64,000 bases of DNA from Dastarcus helophoroides (lineage: Eukaryota > Arthropoda > Insecta > Coleoptera > Bothrideridae), in the NCBI GenBank assembly GCA_028583605.1, contig CM053327.1, positions 32,544,126 to 32,608,125 of the forward strand. Reading direction: 5' to 3'. How positions within the stretch are numbered: the first letter of the stretch is position 1; each line of letters begins with the position of its first letter. A program made the translations under genes and the position numbers. The notes under the pieces were generated by a model. The model made no database searches and was not told the origin of the DNA. It saw nothing but the letters and a program-made list of their open reading frames with translations. Shown here piece by piece: positions 44,514 through 55,373 of this stretch.

Positions 44514-47500
44514 CTATTCATTTACTTGATTATTTGTATTACACAGATTAATAACGCATGCGCCAGCTCTGCCGGTAATAAGAGGAGCCAATGTAGCCCA
44601 CTCATTCGTAATAGGATCATATTGCTCAACAGTACGTAAGTAATGGGCACCATCATAACCTCCAATAGCAACAATTTTGTCCCCAAACAGACACGCTGAT
44701 ACCGCGTCCCTTTTACTTGATAGTGAAGCGACCGTTGTCCAAGTATCTGTACCTAAGAGGACTCAATTTAGTTAGTTTTTGGCCACCAGGATAAAAAAAC
44801 TTACTTGGATCATATCGTTCAACGCAGTCAAATCTGGAAGCGGCGGGATTATTAGCGGGGGCATCCTGTCCTCCCATAGCGTATAAATAGCCGTTGGCGA
44901 CCGCTACCCCAACGCCACCACGCCTTCTAGCCAAAGGGGCGCACATCGTCCATTTATTTGTGTGCGGATCGTAGCACTCCACCGTTCTTATGCAAGAAGC
45001 ACCGTCTCTACCGCCGACTGCGTACAATTTGTTTCCCAGTACTGCCACCCCAGCTGAACACCTTTGGCACTGCATTGGAGCGACGTAGCTCCAGGAACGA
45101 GTAACTGGGTCCCACCTAATTGACAAATGTGAACTGTTTAATTTTGAAATTGTAACAAGAAAAAAGTAACAGAACACAAATTTTGAATGCACAAGTACAA
45201 ATCTGTGGTCGCTTGAATAAACCTATGAAAGTTAATCATTTTCTGTTCAAAATTAAACAGAAGAAAATACCTTTCAACTGTGTTTAAATAGCTCCACCCA
45301 TCATGCCCTCCAACAGCATAAAGGGGCCCCCCGAGAACTGCCACTCCCAAACCATGTCGATGTGTATTCATAGGAGATAACTGCGTCCACGATCCTGTTT
45401 CCAAGTCCAAGCACTCCATAATATTCAAAGTTTTCAAACCATCCCTACCTCCTACTACCAGCAACCTAAAAAGTATATTCTGATGTCCATTTCAAGAAAT
45501 ATCATCAATCTTTACTTGTCGCCTATCATAGCAATCCCAAACTGCAATCTTCTCCCTGACATGTGATGGGCAACAGTCCAGGCATCTGCCCTAGGATCAT
45601 AGCTTTCGATAGTAGTCGCACCTTTATTTTTATCCATCCCCCCCACCACCAGCAATTTTCCAAGAGTGGCTTTTCTAGGTCTGGTTCTAGCACCGGCCAT
45701 CTGAAGTCTACGTTCTGGCAGTAAATGCCACTTTAATGCTTCCATGATCAATTTTTGGCACTCGGGATCTGATCCCACGGCGGGTTCAACTTGATCAGCC
45801 AGAAACGAAGGGCTGAGCAGCGGCAGTTTAACTAATTTGAGCAACTGGCTGATATGGGATCTTCGACTCGCGCAGTCGTGTTGCATCCAACTCATTAACG
45901 CATGAAATATGTGTTCTTCTGAGGTTACATTTAGATCTTCGTTTGACAAAAGATGAGACATCTGTTCGATACTTAATTGGAGAAATTCTTGATTTTGGAT
46001 AACCTAAGAAATAAACACTGTTTCGAAAAATGTCAACGTTTTAAAACCGTCAGTTTTTTCACATTATTTTTATTAAAATGTCGACTGCACTCAAAATTCT
46101 CAGTTTCTCAATTTTGTTTGAAAATTTCGAAATATTCATGAAAAATTGAATTTTTTAAGTCCCAAAAAAGTAAAAATTTCGAAAAAAAGTGGAAATTACT
46201 GACAAATTTTGATAAAAGTGGAAATTTTAAAAGAGGAAATCTTTAAACTGCAAAATTTGAAGTTTAATTTGAAAATCTAAAAATTTTTAGAAATAAAACC
46301 TAAATTTCGAGTCAAAGTGAATCAGAAAGAAAAATTAAATTTATAAAAACAACTTTGGAGTGAAAGCAAAATGATGCCCGAAACTAGTCTTCTTTTTATC
46401 CAACAAAAACCAAATCTTTGATTCATTTTCAACTGAAATAGATTTATCAAAAATTTTTGGATCTATAAATGACAATTTAGGGAAAATGGTTGATAGAGTC
46501 GAAATTCCTTAACAGATACGAAGATATATTGTAAATACCTGCATGAAATGTTGACTGGTGTAAGAATTTGATTCCTGTAGCAAACTTGTGCAAGCCTGGT
46601 GTTCGGCAAATACTGCGATTCCCAAACAGTTGCTCGGATGAAGCTGATGAACTAAAAATCTCGAACAAGCCTCAACTACTTCGTGTAGTTGCATTAAGCA
46701 AGCTGTGGACAATAGCGTCTCAACATTGTCTTCTCTTATCTCAATAGTTCCAGTGTAACAATAATTTACTACAGATTGAAGAACGTCACCGCTGACGTCG
46801 CCAAGGGTAATTTCTGATTCTGCAGATTCCCTCAAATTACCAGTGAACATCGCTGAAAAATACTCACTGGCTGCTGATAAAACCAACCTGTCCAAACATA
46901 AAAAAAATTAAACAATAACCACTATAACTGACATAATTATGGAATTAGATGTATTCTATTTTTTAATTAAGAATTTTTATGCAATACTTTATTCAAGACT
47001 ATTGTAAAAGACAGTATAAAGGTAAGCGCGGATTAGGGTGAAGAGCAGAGCAGCGTATTGGACTGGAAAAATTTGATGAGACAGATTCTTATAGGAAGTC
47101 ACGTAAGTACGCCAGTAGCATGTGTTATCCCATAAGAACTTGTGTACTGTTTTTGCGCTCCGATGCTCTGCTATGTTTTCCGTCCTAATCTGCGCTTACT
47201 TTAATAGGAATTTCATAAATTTATGATATTGCAAAAATGGAATATATTTAAGGAATAGATTGATTCAGTTTGTCCTGAGACACCCTACGATATGGTTCCA
47301 TCCCCAACTCCTATTATTTTCCTTTTTGTAGAATTACTGGTAATGTCATCGACAAATAAATTAGCCTCCTATGATATATGCACTAAACAAAAAATATTAA
47401 ACGTACATACATACCAACAGTTCAAGCTACAACCGATTTAAACAGTAACTCTTAAGTTATATTAAACCTCATATAACAATACCTAATTATTACATTTAAT

Positions 47501-48072
47501 ATATTAGAAGTCTTTCAATAGAATTTTGTTCAAAAAAATCCAATTACTAGTTTAGATTGCCAAATCAATTAATACCTCTAATTTAGTTTTGACTTTGACA
47601 TTCCACACATCCTTAATTTCACAAAATTTACTAAAACCATCCTCTTAATCAGCTTTGTCACTAATGCTATTTGTGGTATTTCGCACTAAGGAGACATATG
47701 TATGTCAAGTTTCAGTTTAGTCTTCTGGTTTTCAAGCTTTTCCAGATTTATTCAGTTTTTAACTTTATACTTCATTTACCAGGATAATTAAATTACAAAC
47801 AAAACATACCTATGGGCCTGTACTTTCTTTCCATTGCTTCCAGCAACTAAAATCACATCACACAACTTTCCAGCTTGTAGATAGTTTTGCATACAAATAA
47901 GACTGTGCTCTGCATGACCTTCGGCCCTGAACTGTTCGTCTTGTGATGCACCCGATCCGGCAGAAAATAGGGATAATCTGCTAAAATCTCTAGGCAAATT
48001 TTCGGTTCCAGTCAGGCTCCCGTTGGATTCTTTACTTGGGCTGCCAGTGCCAGTACTTCCAGACAAAGACAT
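44514..48072 (-). CDS. BTB-BACK-Kelch protein, KLHL1/4/5 type
   Basis: Probable substrate adaptor of a Cullin-3 ubiquitin ligase, or an actin-binding Kelch protein. Exons on the minus strand: 47810-48072, 46539-46887, 45516-46003, 45271-45465, 44805-45115, 44514-44752 (1845 nt, 614 aa, all phases agree). A Ser/Gly-rich N-terminus precedes the BTB (from about residue 55: [39 protein letters not shown]), the BACK domain ([34 protein letters not shown]) and six Kelch repeats from about residue 320 ([78 protein letters not shown]). The sequence between BACK and Kelch ([18 protein letters not shown]) matches the KLHL1/4/5 group best. Complete and apparently intact. Confidence 0.93.
47019..47201. 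mobile_element. TA-flanked MITE in KLHL intron 1, 183 bp
   Basis: Ends AAGGTAAGCGCGGATTAGG and (inverted) AAAGTAAGCGCAGATTAGG, with TA on both sides. Short non-coding element, probably Tc1/mariner-like. Confidence 0.65.
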
Positions 48073-48601
48073 TGTTGATTTACTCTAATTAAACTTCTCC
48101 CGATTGAAATAAACTGAAAGAAGTTATATTTTCATATTTTTGAATTAAGCTGCCCGCAAAATTTGATGTTGTGTTAAAAAAACCAGCACTGTTATTTTAA
48201 ATACTCTTTGTTATTAAAGGAACTAGAATGTTTTTGTTGGAGAATGAACCATGAAATGTTGACACACAAAACATATTGACATGATCACAGATATAAAGAT
48301 ATAAACATTAAAGATCAATATCTGCACAGCAAAACGTTGACATTTTGGGATGGCGGGTAATGGGTATGCATTTCATAACTATTAAATTATATTAACAATT
48401 AAAACAACAACAGGTATTAAAAATTCCATGATATTGCTATAAATATTTGCTACGACCGGAACAGGTTTCCCTTTACAGCATCTTCGGCGGTTGTACCAGC
48501 AATTTATTTAGCCGATGTTAGGCTAACAAGCTCCATGGATCACAGACACCTACGAATATTCCGTCTAATCCGAACTGTCGGAATATTCGGCCGATCTGAT
48601 G
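48073..48601. other. Upstream region of the KLHL gene
   Basis: 5' flank of the Kelch gene. No clear TATA or initiator was found. It ends in the ATCTGATG target duplication (48594-48601) of the hAT-like element. Confidence 0.4.
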
Positions 48602-49422
48602 TAGAGATGGACAAATCTGCTACCTACTTTCAAATAACAGTTAAACCCCTTCTTTTAAAAAGCAGCTATTAGGTAGCAGCTTAAAAATGGCAGTTTGCAA
48701 GATTGTGGGTAGTTCGATGATGGTAAACTGCTATTTGCTTCTTTGTAGGAATTTACGGTTTACAAACTGCTTTGCGTCAGGAGATCCTGCTATCGTAGTT
48801 TGATAGTGTTGGGTGTTATTGTTTTGATAGGATGTAGATCACAGAGTACGAATATCAAAATTTTCAAATAACAGCTTTAATTTTACTTTCCTTTTAGTGG
48901 ATAAATCTTGACGTGCCTAAAGGCTCTTAAAATTAGAATAACATTGACATTAGAACTGTTACCATTTTCGCACAAAACATGTGATCACAGATCTATAAAG
49001 CGGTAGGAATCAACAGTGAACAATCTCGAAATTAATTATCGCTGCAAAGCAGCCCTTTTCGAAAATAAATTGCGGTCAGAACGGCGACGCGCGACACCTC
49101 GAATATTCGGGAATTATTTACTGGAATCATAGATTGAATACACTGGAATCGGAGTGCCAATATCTATCAGCAGTCCTGCGATTTATGATACGAAGCAGTG
49201 AAGATGCGCGCAGCTATTTTTGATAATAAATCGTAGCCAGCGATATCCGGGCATTGTCGACTGCTATCGGGCTTTCCAATTTCGCGATCTCTGACGAGAG
49301 AGCTACGATATAAAATACGAAGCAGCCAAGCAGTTATTTTTAAAATTGAGTAGCAGCTTGAAGCTGCTTCAGCTAAATAACTGCTACGAAGTGGCAGCTA
49401 TTGAAATGGCAATCCATTCCTA
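48602..49422. mobile_element. hAT-like non-autonomous element, 821 bp
   Basis: 8-bp target duplication ATCTGATG at 48594-48601 and 49423-49430, exact. Ends TAGAGATGGACAAATC and (inverted) TAGGAATGGATTGCC share the TAGRRATGGA start. An 8-bp duplication and TAG ends fit hAT. The interior holds recurring GTAGCAGCT/AGCAGTT words and no ORF. Confidence 0.85.
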
Positions 49423-50066
49423 ATCTGATGCATATTGGAGCATAATAATAGTATTTGAATCCGCATCTTGCTCATTAGTTTGGTTTAAGATAGTATTGTC
49501 CATTCTGCTAGGGTCAAAAATACATTTTCTCGTTTAACGTAGTATTTAGACATGGCAACATCACGATGAAATAAGACAAGAATTTTGGTGTGACTAAAGA
49601 ATAGGGAGTTCTATAAGAAGGAGATGCATCGGTAACATAATTTGTTGAATGAAAATGAGACAGATTTCCACCCACTGACATCAGCGGCCTCTGTTGTGTA
49701 TTACCAGCAAGTATTGGGCGAAAACTGTAAAATGAGAGCTTAAGTTGTGCCTACTGATACCAGTGGATGATGGTAGTCGTAAGTACAATGTATCCAATCG
49801 GTCACATCACTGTTATGTTAATCTTTTCTTGGGCTTTTCCTAGGAAAGCGTGTCTAGAACATCGTTTATTCATCTTTTAGTCAGGGAGGAGCGTTCGCCG
49901 TTGCGGTTGAAACTACTTCAATCCATTAGGTGTACGTTTTAACTACTCGTTGCGCAATGTTTGACCTATGATAAAATAGAATTCTGTGGTGCATGGTTTG
50001 CGGATTAATAGATGGCGCTGCGAACAGTTAATGGTTTTTAATCCCATTTTCAAAGTACGGCGTAAC

Positions 50067-50472
50067 TAGGAATGCAAGTTAATTGTAATATATAATTAAT
50101 TGTAATATATATATAAATATATATAAATTTTTACAGCAGACAAATATCGATAATCGATAATATCGAACATTTTTTTATCGATAATCGATATTTTGGAAAT
50201 CAACAAAAAAATTTATAAATAGGCTCCAGTGTTAGAAATGTCTACGTATTTTGGGCATTGGCGACCTAAAAAAAGGTACTCGATCTCCATATTTCTATCC
50301 ATCACTGACGACGATTGGACAATTGTTATCGACTATCGGGCAATATCGATAATATCATATCGACGAGATTATAATATCGATAATCTCATGCCGACGAGAT
50401 TATAATATCGATATAAATATCGATATTTTTGCTTCGATAATATCGGCCGACCGATATATCGTTGCATTCCTA
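50067..50472. mobile_element. hAT-like MITE rich in ATCGAT, 406 bp
   Basis: Ends TAGGAATGCAA and TTGCATTCCTA are perfect 11-bp inverted repeats, flanked by the exact 8-bp duplication GGCGTAAC (50059-50066, 50473-50480). The interior consists largely of ATATCGATAATCGATATT-like words and reads as self-complementary. A decayed relative lies at about 62450-62762. Confidence 0.88.
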
Positions 50473-50480
50473 GGCGTAAC

Positions 50481-51302
50481 GCAACCTTATCTTCTAGATA
50501 ACCATATTAAAGAATGTCATAGCCAAAATCATTCAGTCACAATAAAGAAATATTTCATTGGAAAGTAACAGAGTTACATAAAAAATGTTCAAAAACAGGC
50601 TCCAGTAGTTTGACTTAGCAAATTAAATAACGGGCAATCCTATAAAATTTGTCTCATAACCTTAAAAATGAAATAAACAACGATGTAGGGTCACAGAAAG
50701 GACGTTGCCACATCTACTAACTGAAAAGATAGGTTAAAAATAAATTGTTATTATTTATCCGCTAATTACTTCTATTACACGCTCTGAAGTTCTACTTTAA
50801 AGTGCCTTAAATATTTTATGTGATATTTTCCATCGTTTTCTCCTTTTTTAGTGACATCTAAACAGTACTTTTTATAAAATACGATGAAACATCCAATTTC
50901 CCACAAGGTTCAATATTAGAAGCGTGAAATTTAAAATCTCAAATAACTTTTTACTGGTTCTCTATAGCTCTTCAAAAAAGTAACTGGATCATTATCTTGC
51001 TATAATTTACCAATGATCTGCATTTCATTAAATTCTGAACGGTAATTTTAAAACCGACAGTACTACCTTAAGCGAGAGTTTGTAATAATAAGCCTCGCTC
51101 TAAACTCTTGTTCTTTTTTATTTTTTCTAACTTTGAAGCGCTAACTGGCGAAGGCCCGCAATTATTGTTGTTGTGATAAGACCTATCCCTATGATTTAGG
51201 CATTCTATGATTTTAACCTTAAAATTTCGACACTCGATATTTGTTGTCAAATTGGATTTAAATAATTTATGATATAAACAAACAATAAACAGTTTAACAG
51301 AT
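50481..51302. other. Upstream region of HPS1
   Basis: AT-rich 5' flank. A 60-codon ORF on the minus strand (51068-51250) is not recognised. No promoter motif can be supported. Confidence 0.4.
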
Positions 51303-54300
51303 ATGAAATGTTTACTTGTCTTTGATCATCTCAATGATGTTATTTATACAAAATGGGATGATAAGTTCGTAAGGCACATTAAGGAATTTGCTTCAGAGCA
51401 AGGACTGTTAGATGAAGAGGTAAATGGAAATATATCATTATCTTCAGATTTTATCACTATATTTTTTCAGTTTAACACCAGTTCCAATTATGAAATACAC
51501 GAGAATGTTATTATGCAAATATTTTCTCCACTTATTACTTCCCAGAGGATTATGACATGCCAATTTGGAAATTCATATTCAAACATACAGTGCAAAAATG
51601 GATTAAATATTTGTTTTGATGAGGTTGACCTTTCTTCCACTGTTGGATAATTGCATATTCACTTTTTTGCTTTGCAGTTTATGGGTTATTTATTTGTTAG
51701 TATTAGCGAAGAAAATGTTGCTCAGATTAAAAAATATTTGAGTATATGTGTTACTATCGTTCGTTATCTTTGTGGGCCTGATGTTAATAAGTAAGTAATC
51801 TTTACCAAGTAATCTTTTCCGATTTGTGCAATTCAATAATCTAAGAGATTGTGATTGTCCGTGTTCATTGTTGTTTTTACTGTATGGGCGGCATTATTCT
51901 AATTTTCTAAATCTAATAAAAAAGATAAAAACTTTAAGAAATTCCTTATATCATATTATCGGAGGGTAAGCAACCTGCAATTTTGTTTTTTTTTTGCATA
52001 GAAAAAGTTAATCAACGAAATGGTGCTTATGTAATACTTGCATTTACAAATTAACCCTTTCGTTACTAGGAACCTATGTATATGTTTTTGTATATATGGG
52101 TCCCATAACCAAAGAACATATATTTTTGATTGACATGTTTCTTTGGTTTAGTACCTAACATCTAAATGTTGATACCGAAAAACATATGCATATGTTCTTA
52201 AATCCAATTTAAATACGAAGACACGAAACTCATTTAAAACGCCGTCTTTGGAGCAGTATAATTTTAAAATAACCCATAATGAAAGAGTTAAAAGTCAATT
52301 TTTTAAAAAATCCAGACAAAAATTTGTTCAAAATATTTAATCTTCAAATTGCTTGGTTTTTTCTTCAGATTAAAATCGAACACAAACACTGCAGCAACTG
52401 TATCCAGTATTATAAGTAGTTGGGAATCTCTATCAAGAAACGATCAAGGAGTATTAGTAGAAGCCATAGAACAACTGGTTGTTAATCCGGACTTAAGCTT
52501 ATCTACACTGCAAGCTTTGAAGACTACAGTGGAAAATTTAATTCATCAAATTGATTGTTCTAAAATCCATGCTATGGTTTTAGTTCAAAACAAATTTTTA
52601 TCATTATATTCTAGGTACGTAAGAGATATTTTTATGATCTGGAATTGCGCTGATTACACATGGAGTTAACAATAAGTTTGGACAAGTTTGAATCAAAAAT
52701 TTTTATATATGTGCATTGATAGAGGTTGGCGAAGTATTTCCAAACTTATCCTTGACATCCCGTACACTGACACACCATTGTGGTCAATATTTTGATTTAT
52801 AACTTTTCGTCTGATCAAACCAGAACCTACAACATAGCTATTAATTGTAAAGATAATTTAGACAAATCTGCCTTGAACGTTAAACCATATTTCATAGTGA
52901 TTACAAAGCATCAGTAAATTATTATTATTTTCAGTCAAAATGCAAAAGACCTCTCGCCGACTGATATACTCTTTGGAACAATTCTGTCGCATTCTATTAT
53001 AAACGAAAAATTGCCAAAGAATAACACAGATCAAGACGATAAAAGCGAATTGAGTGAAACTCAAATTGAAAGTATTCAAGTTCTTCTCGCTGGACCAGAT
53101 ATTACTCCGAAATGCATCCCTCATATAGCTCATGTTATACCATTAAATGAAGCTGTTTATGTATTGTATTTTGTCGAAGTTGGTTATTCTGCTGTAGCTT
53201 CCTGTTTATATGAAACCTTTTGTCATTTACACACGATGCAATACGTTCAAATTCAACGCGATTTAGATGTCATGAGACCAGCGTTTGATAATTTAGATTT
53301 AGCTATGAAAAGACTGAATGACAGTTTAAAGAAAGTAAAACTGGCCGCAGCCGAAACTTGCCATAAACAGATAATGAAAAAATGGGACCTGATTAGGAAA
53401 AAAATATCAAGAGTTTATAAAATCATCGTCCGATGAGGCACTACTTAGAGCAGAAACTTTGGCATTGGGATTTTTGGAATGTTTAAAAGAATTATTAACT
53501 CTAATCTCCATGGATAATTCACTTATAAAAACAAATCAGAAGTACTTTGTTCAGGCAGCAAAAGATGTCAAAGACAAACTGAGCACATTTAACGAATTCC
53601 TCCAAGTCAAGGCCATGAAGAATTTTTCTCTTGGATCATATCCTTTTTTACATATGTGGTGGTTTTTGATAATTCTGTTTTGTTGAAAATTGGGACTTTC
53701 TCAAAAAAATTTTTTTGTTTTGAGAATTCGAAATGTTTGAAAATATCGTCTTTTGGAAATTCGATATTTCAAAATGTCTACTTCTTTTCAAAAGTTCCAC
53801 TTTTCTCGAAGTTTTAAATTGTTCTCAAAATTTCGACTTGTCTTCAAGATTTTTTTCTCGTTTTCTGGTTTTTTATTTTTTTTTTAAATTCTTATTTTTT
53901 CCAAAATTTTTCATTTTTCTGTTAATTACAAAGTTTTTGGAAATTTTATAATTTTTTTGAAAATTTGGGTATTTTAAAATTTTTCCTTTTTTAAAACTTT
54001 TACTTTTTATCGAAATGTTGGCTTTTTTTTAAATTTCCGATTCCCAAAAGTTTTTAAAATTATTGATTTTCTTGAAAATTTTGACAGTTCCAAAAATGTT
54101 TGCTTCCAAATTTTTGACTTTTTCAAGGTTGTGCATCCCTTTGAAAATTTCATTTGTCTTTCTCTTAAATTTGGCTCTTGATCAATATTGACTACTTTGG
54201 TAAATTTTTAACCAACTCTGACAGAAAAACATGACTAGTCATTGAAATTCAAACTAAACTCTTAATAAGTCATGGGAAGTCTCATCAGACAGTGAAGGTG

Positions 54301-55096
54301 ATAATCTACAGTCTGATATTTTGTGTATTATTGAAATATACATCCTACAACAAAAGAAACTTTGACTTAAACATTTGCATCTATTAGCAATGTGCATGTA
54401 TGTTTTTGGTGTTGTGCCTTTTCGTCTGTTTCGCTAGTTTATCCTTAATGAAAGTATACTAGACATTCCCTAACTATAAATAAGTATATGGAGGATTTCC
54501 CTGGACTGGTGCATTTTCTGTACATAGATCGTACATCGCACAGAGTTACAACTCCTTCAATAAACTTTAATGAATCGGATAGTAAGCTCTTAACGAAATC
54601 AAAGGTATAATTAATTGTAAAACTATTGGAAATATATATACACTTACAATTACCTGATAGGTATGGAATATGGTTGCATTTGCAAAAAAATATTTACAAG
54701 ATGGAACTTTTTCTTTGATTTGGAAAGATACAAGATTCAGTTATTCTTATTTCCTATGGTTTGAGGATAGCAGTGGAACCACAATAAAACCTGCTATATC
54801 GCCCTTGAATATCACAAAAATTCTGCCAATTCCTGGAATTATCAACCTCGACTTTTATTTGTAAGTACAATTTCCATTTATATTTGTTTTTTTAAGTAAT
54901 ACATTGTTTTGATTCCAGAAAGTTAAAAGAAGTTTGCTTTCCTAAGTTATCTCCACTTAAAATAAGATGTTATGAATTGTATTGCATTCATTTAGGCTTA
55001 GTTACTCCATCTTGCGTACTTGAACACACTAGAAGGCTGGCTGCAACAATTTGGGAGTTGAAAGGGCATCCCAGCCACCCAATAGACTTGTTGTGA
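51303..55096 (+). CDS. HPS1: HPS1 homologue (BLOC-3 subunit), 8 exons, one frameshift
   Basis: Longin-domain protein that with HPS4 forms BLOC-3, the exchange factor for Rab32/Rab38 in lysosome-related organelle biogenesis. Exons: 51303-51419, 51471-51623, 51678-51790, 52369-52614, 52935-53637, 54460 (or 54475)-54604, 54661-54860, 54919-55096. Family landmarks: N-terminal MKCLLVFDHLNDVIY; AIEQLVVNPDL; HAMVLVQNKFLSLYSR; LSPTDILFGTI; MEDFPGLVHFLYIDRT; SYFLWFED; the C-terminal RRLAATIWELKG. About 612-617 aa against 700 in human. Exon 5 needs removal of one A from the A7 run 53398-53404 to join LIRKK to YQEFIKSSSDEALL; all phases then fit. Intron 5 begins ATATCCTTT, the U12 AT-AC donor. Confidence 0.9.
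51420..51470 (+). other. 51-nt in-frame stop-free intron, HPS1
   Basis: GTAAAT...TTTTTTCAG, 51 nt (17 codons) without an in-frame stop. Retention would insert 17 residues without breaking the frame. Comparison with known HPS1 proteins argues that it is normally removed. Confidence 0.7.
52055..52287. mobile_element. piggyBac-like MITE, 233 bp (TTAA target)
   Basis: TTAA at 52051-52054 and 52288-52291. Ends CCCTTTCGTTA and TAATGAAAGAG are inverted repeats with two mismatches. It is related to the element at 35760-35996 in size and ends. In HPS1 intron 3. Confidence 0.8.
53638..54459 (+). other. Probable U12-type AT-AC intron of HPS1
   Basis: Donor ATATCCTTT (53638-53646) is an exact match to the U12 AT-AC 5' splice site, and no GT donor exists at this junction. 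A branch-site-like TCCTTAAT lies at 54442-54449, with AC at 54458-54459, 11 bases after the branch A. A second option is AC at 54473-54474. Both keep the reading frame into MEDFPGLVHF. The 53690-54180 part is low-complexity filler. Confidence 0.7.
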
Positions 55097-55373
55097 ATCG
55101 CCGAAACTTAAAATGTTTCTAACAAGTATTAAACTTCTTTATGTTATTTACTCATAAGTATTGATCTCTGTACCTGTCTTAGAAGTAAAAATTAAAACAA
55201 ATTGATTTGCTTGGTATTTATTTAATCCTTTAATCAGCTGTCTGTAATATGCTGCCCGAATTTGGCTCGCAAGGCTCCTCTTTGCGACCCACAGACGATT
55301 AGTGAGGGCAGTTTTTTATAAAATGTGAAATTCCGACTTTTTTCACAATTTCGTATTAAAATTTAAATCTTTA
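55097..55373 (+). other. HPS1 3' flank
   Basis: ATTAAA at 55191-55196, about 95 bases after the stop codon, is a candidate polyadenylation signal. Nothing else was seen. Confidence 0.35.
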
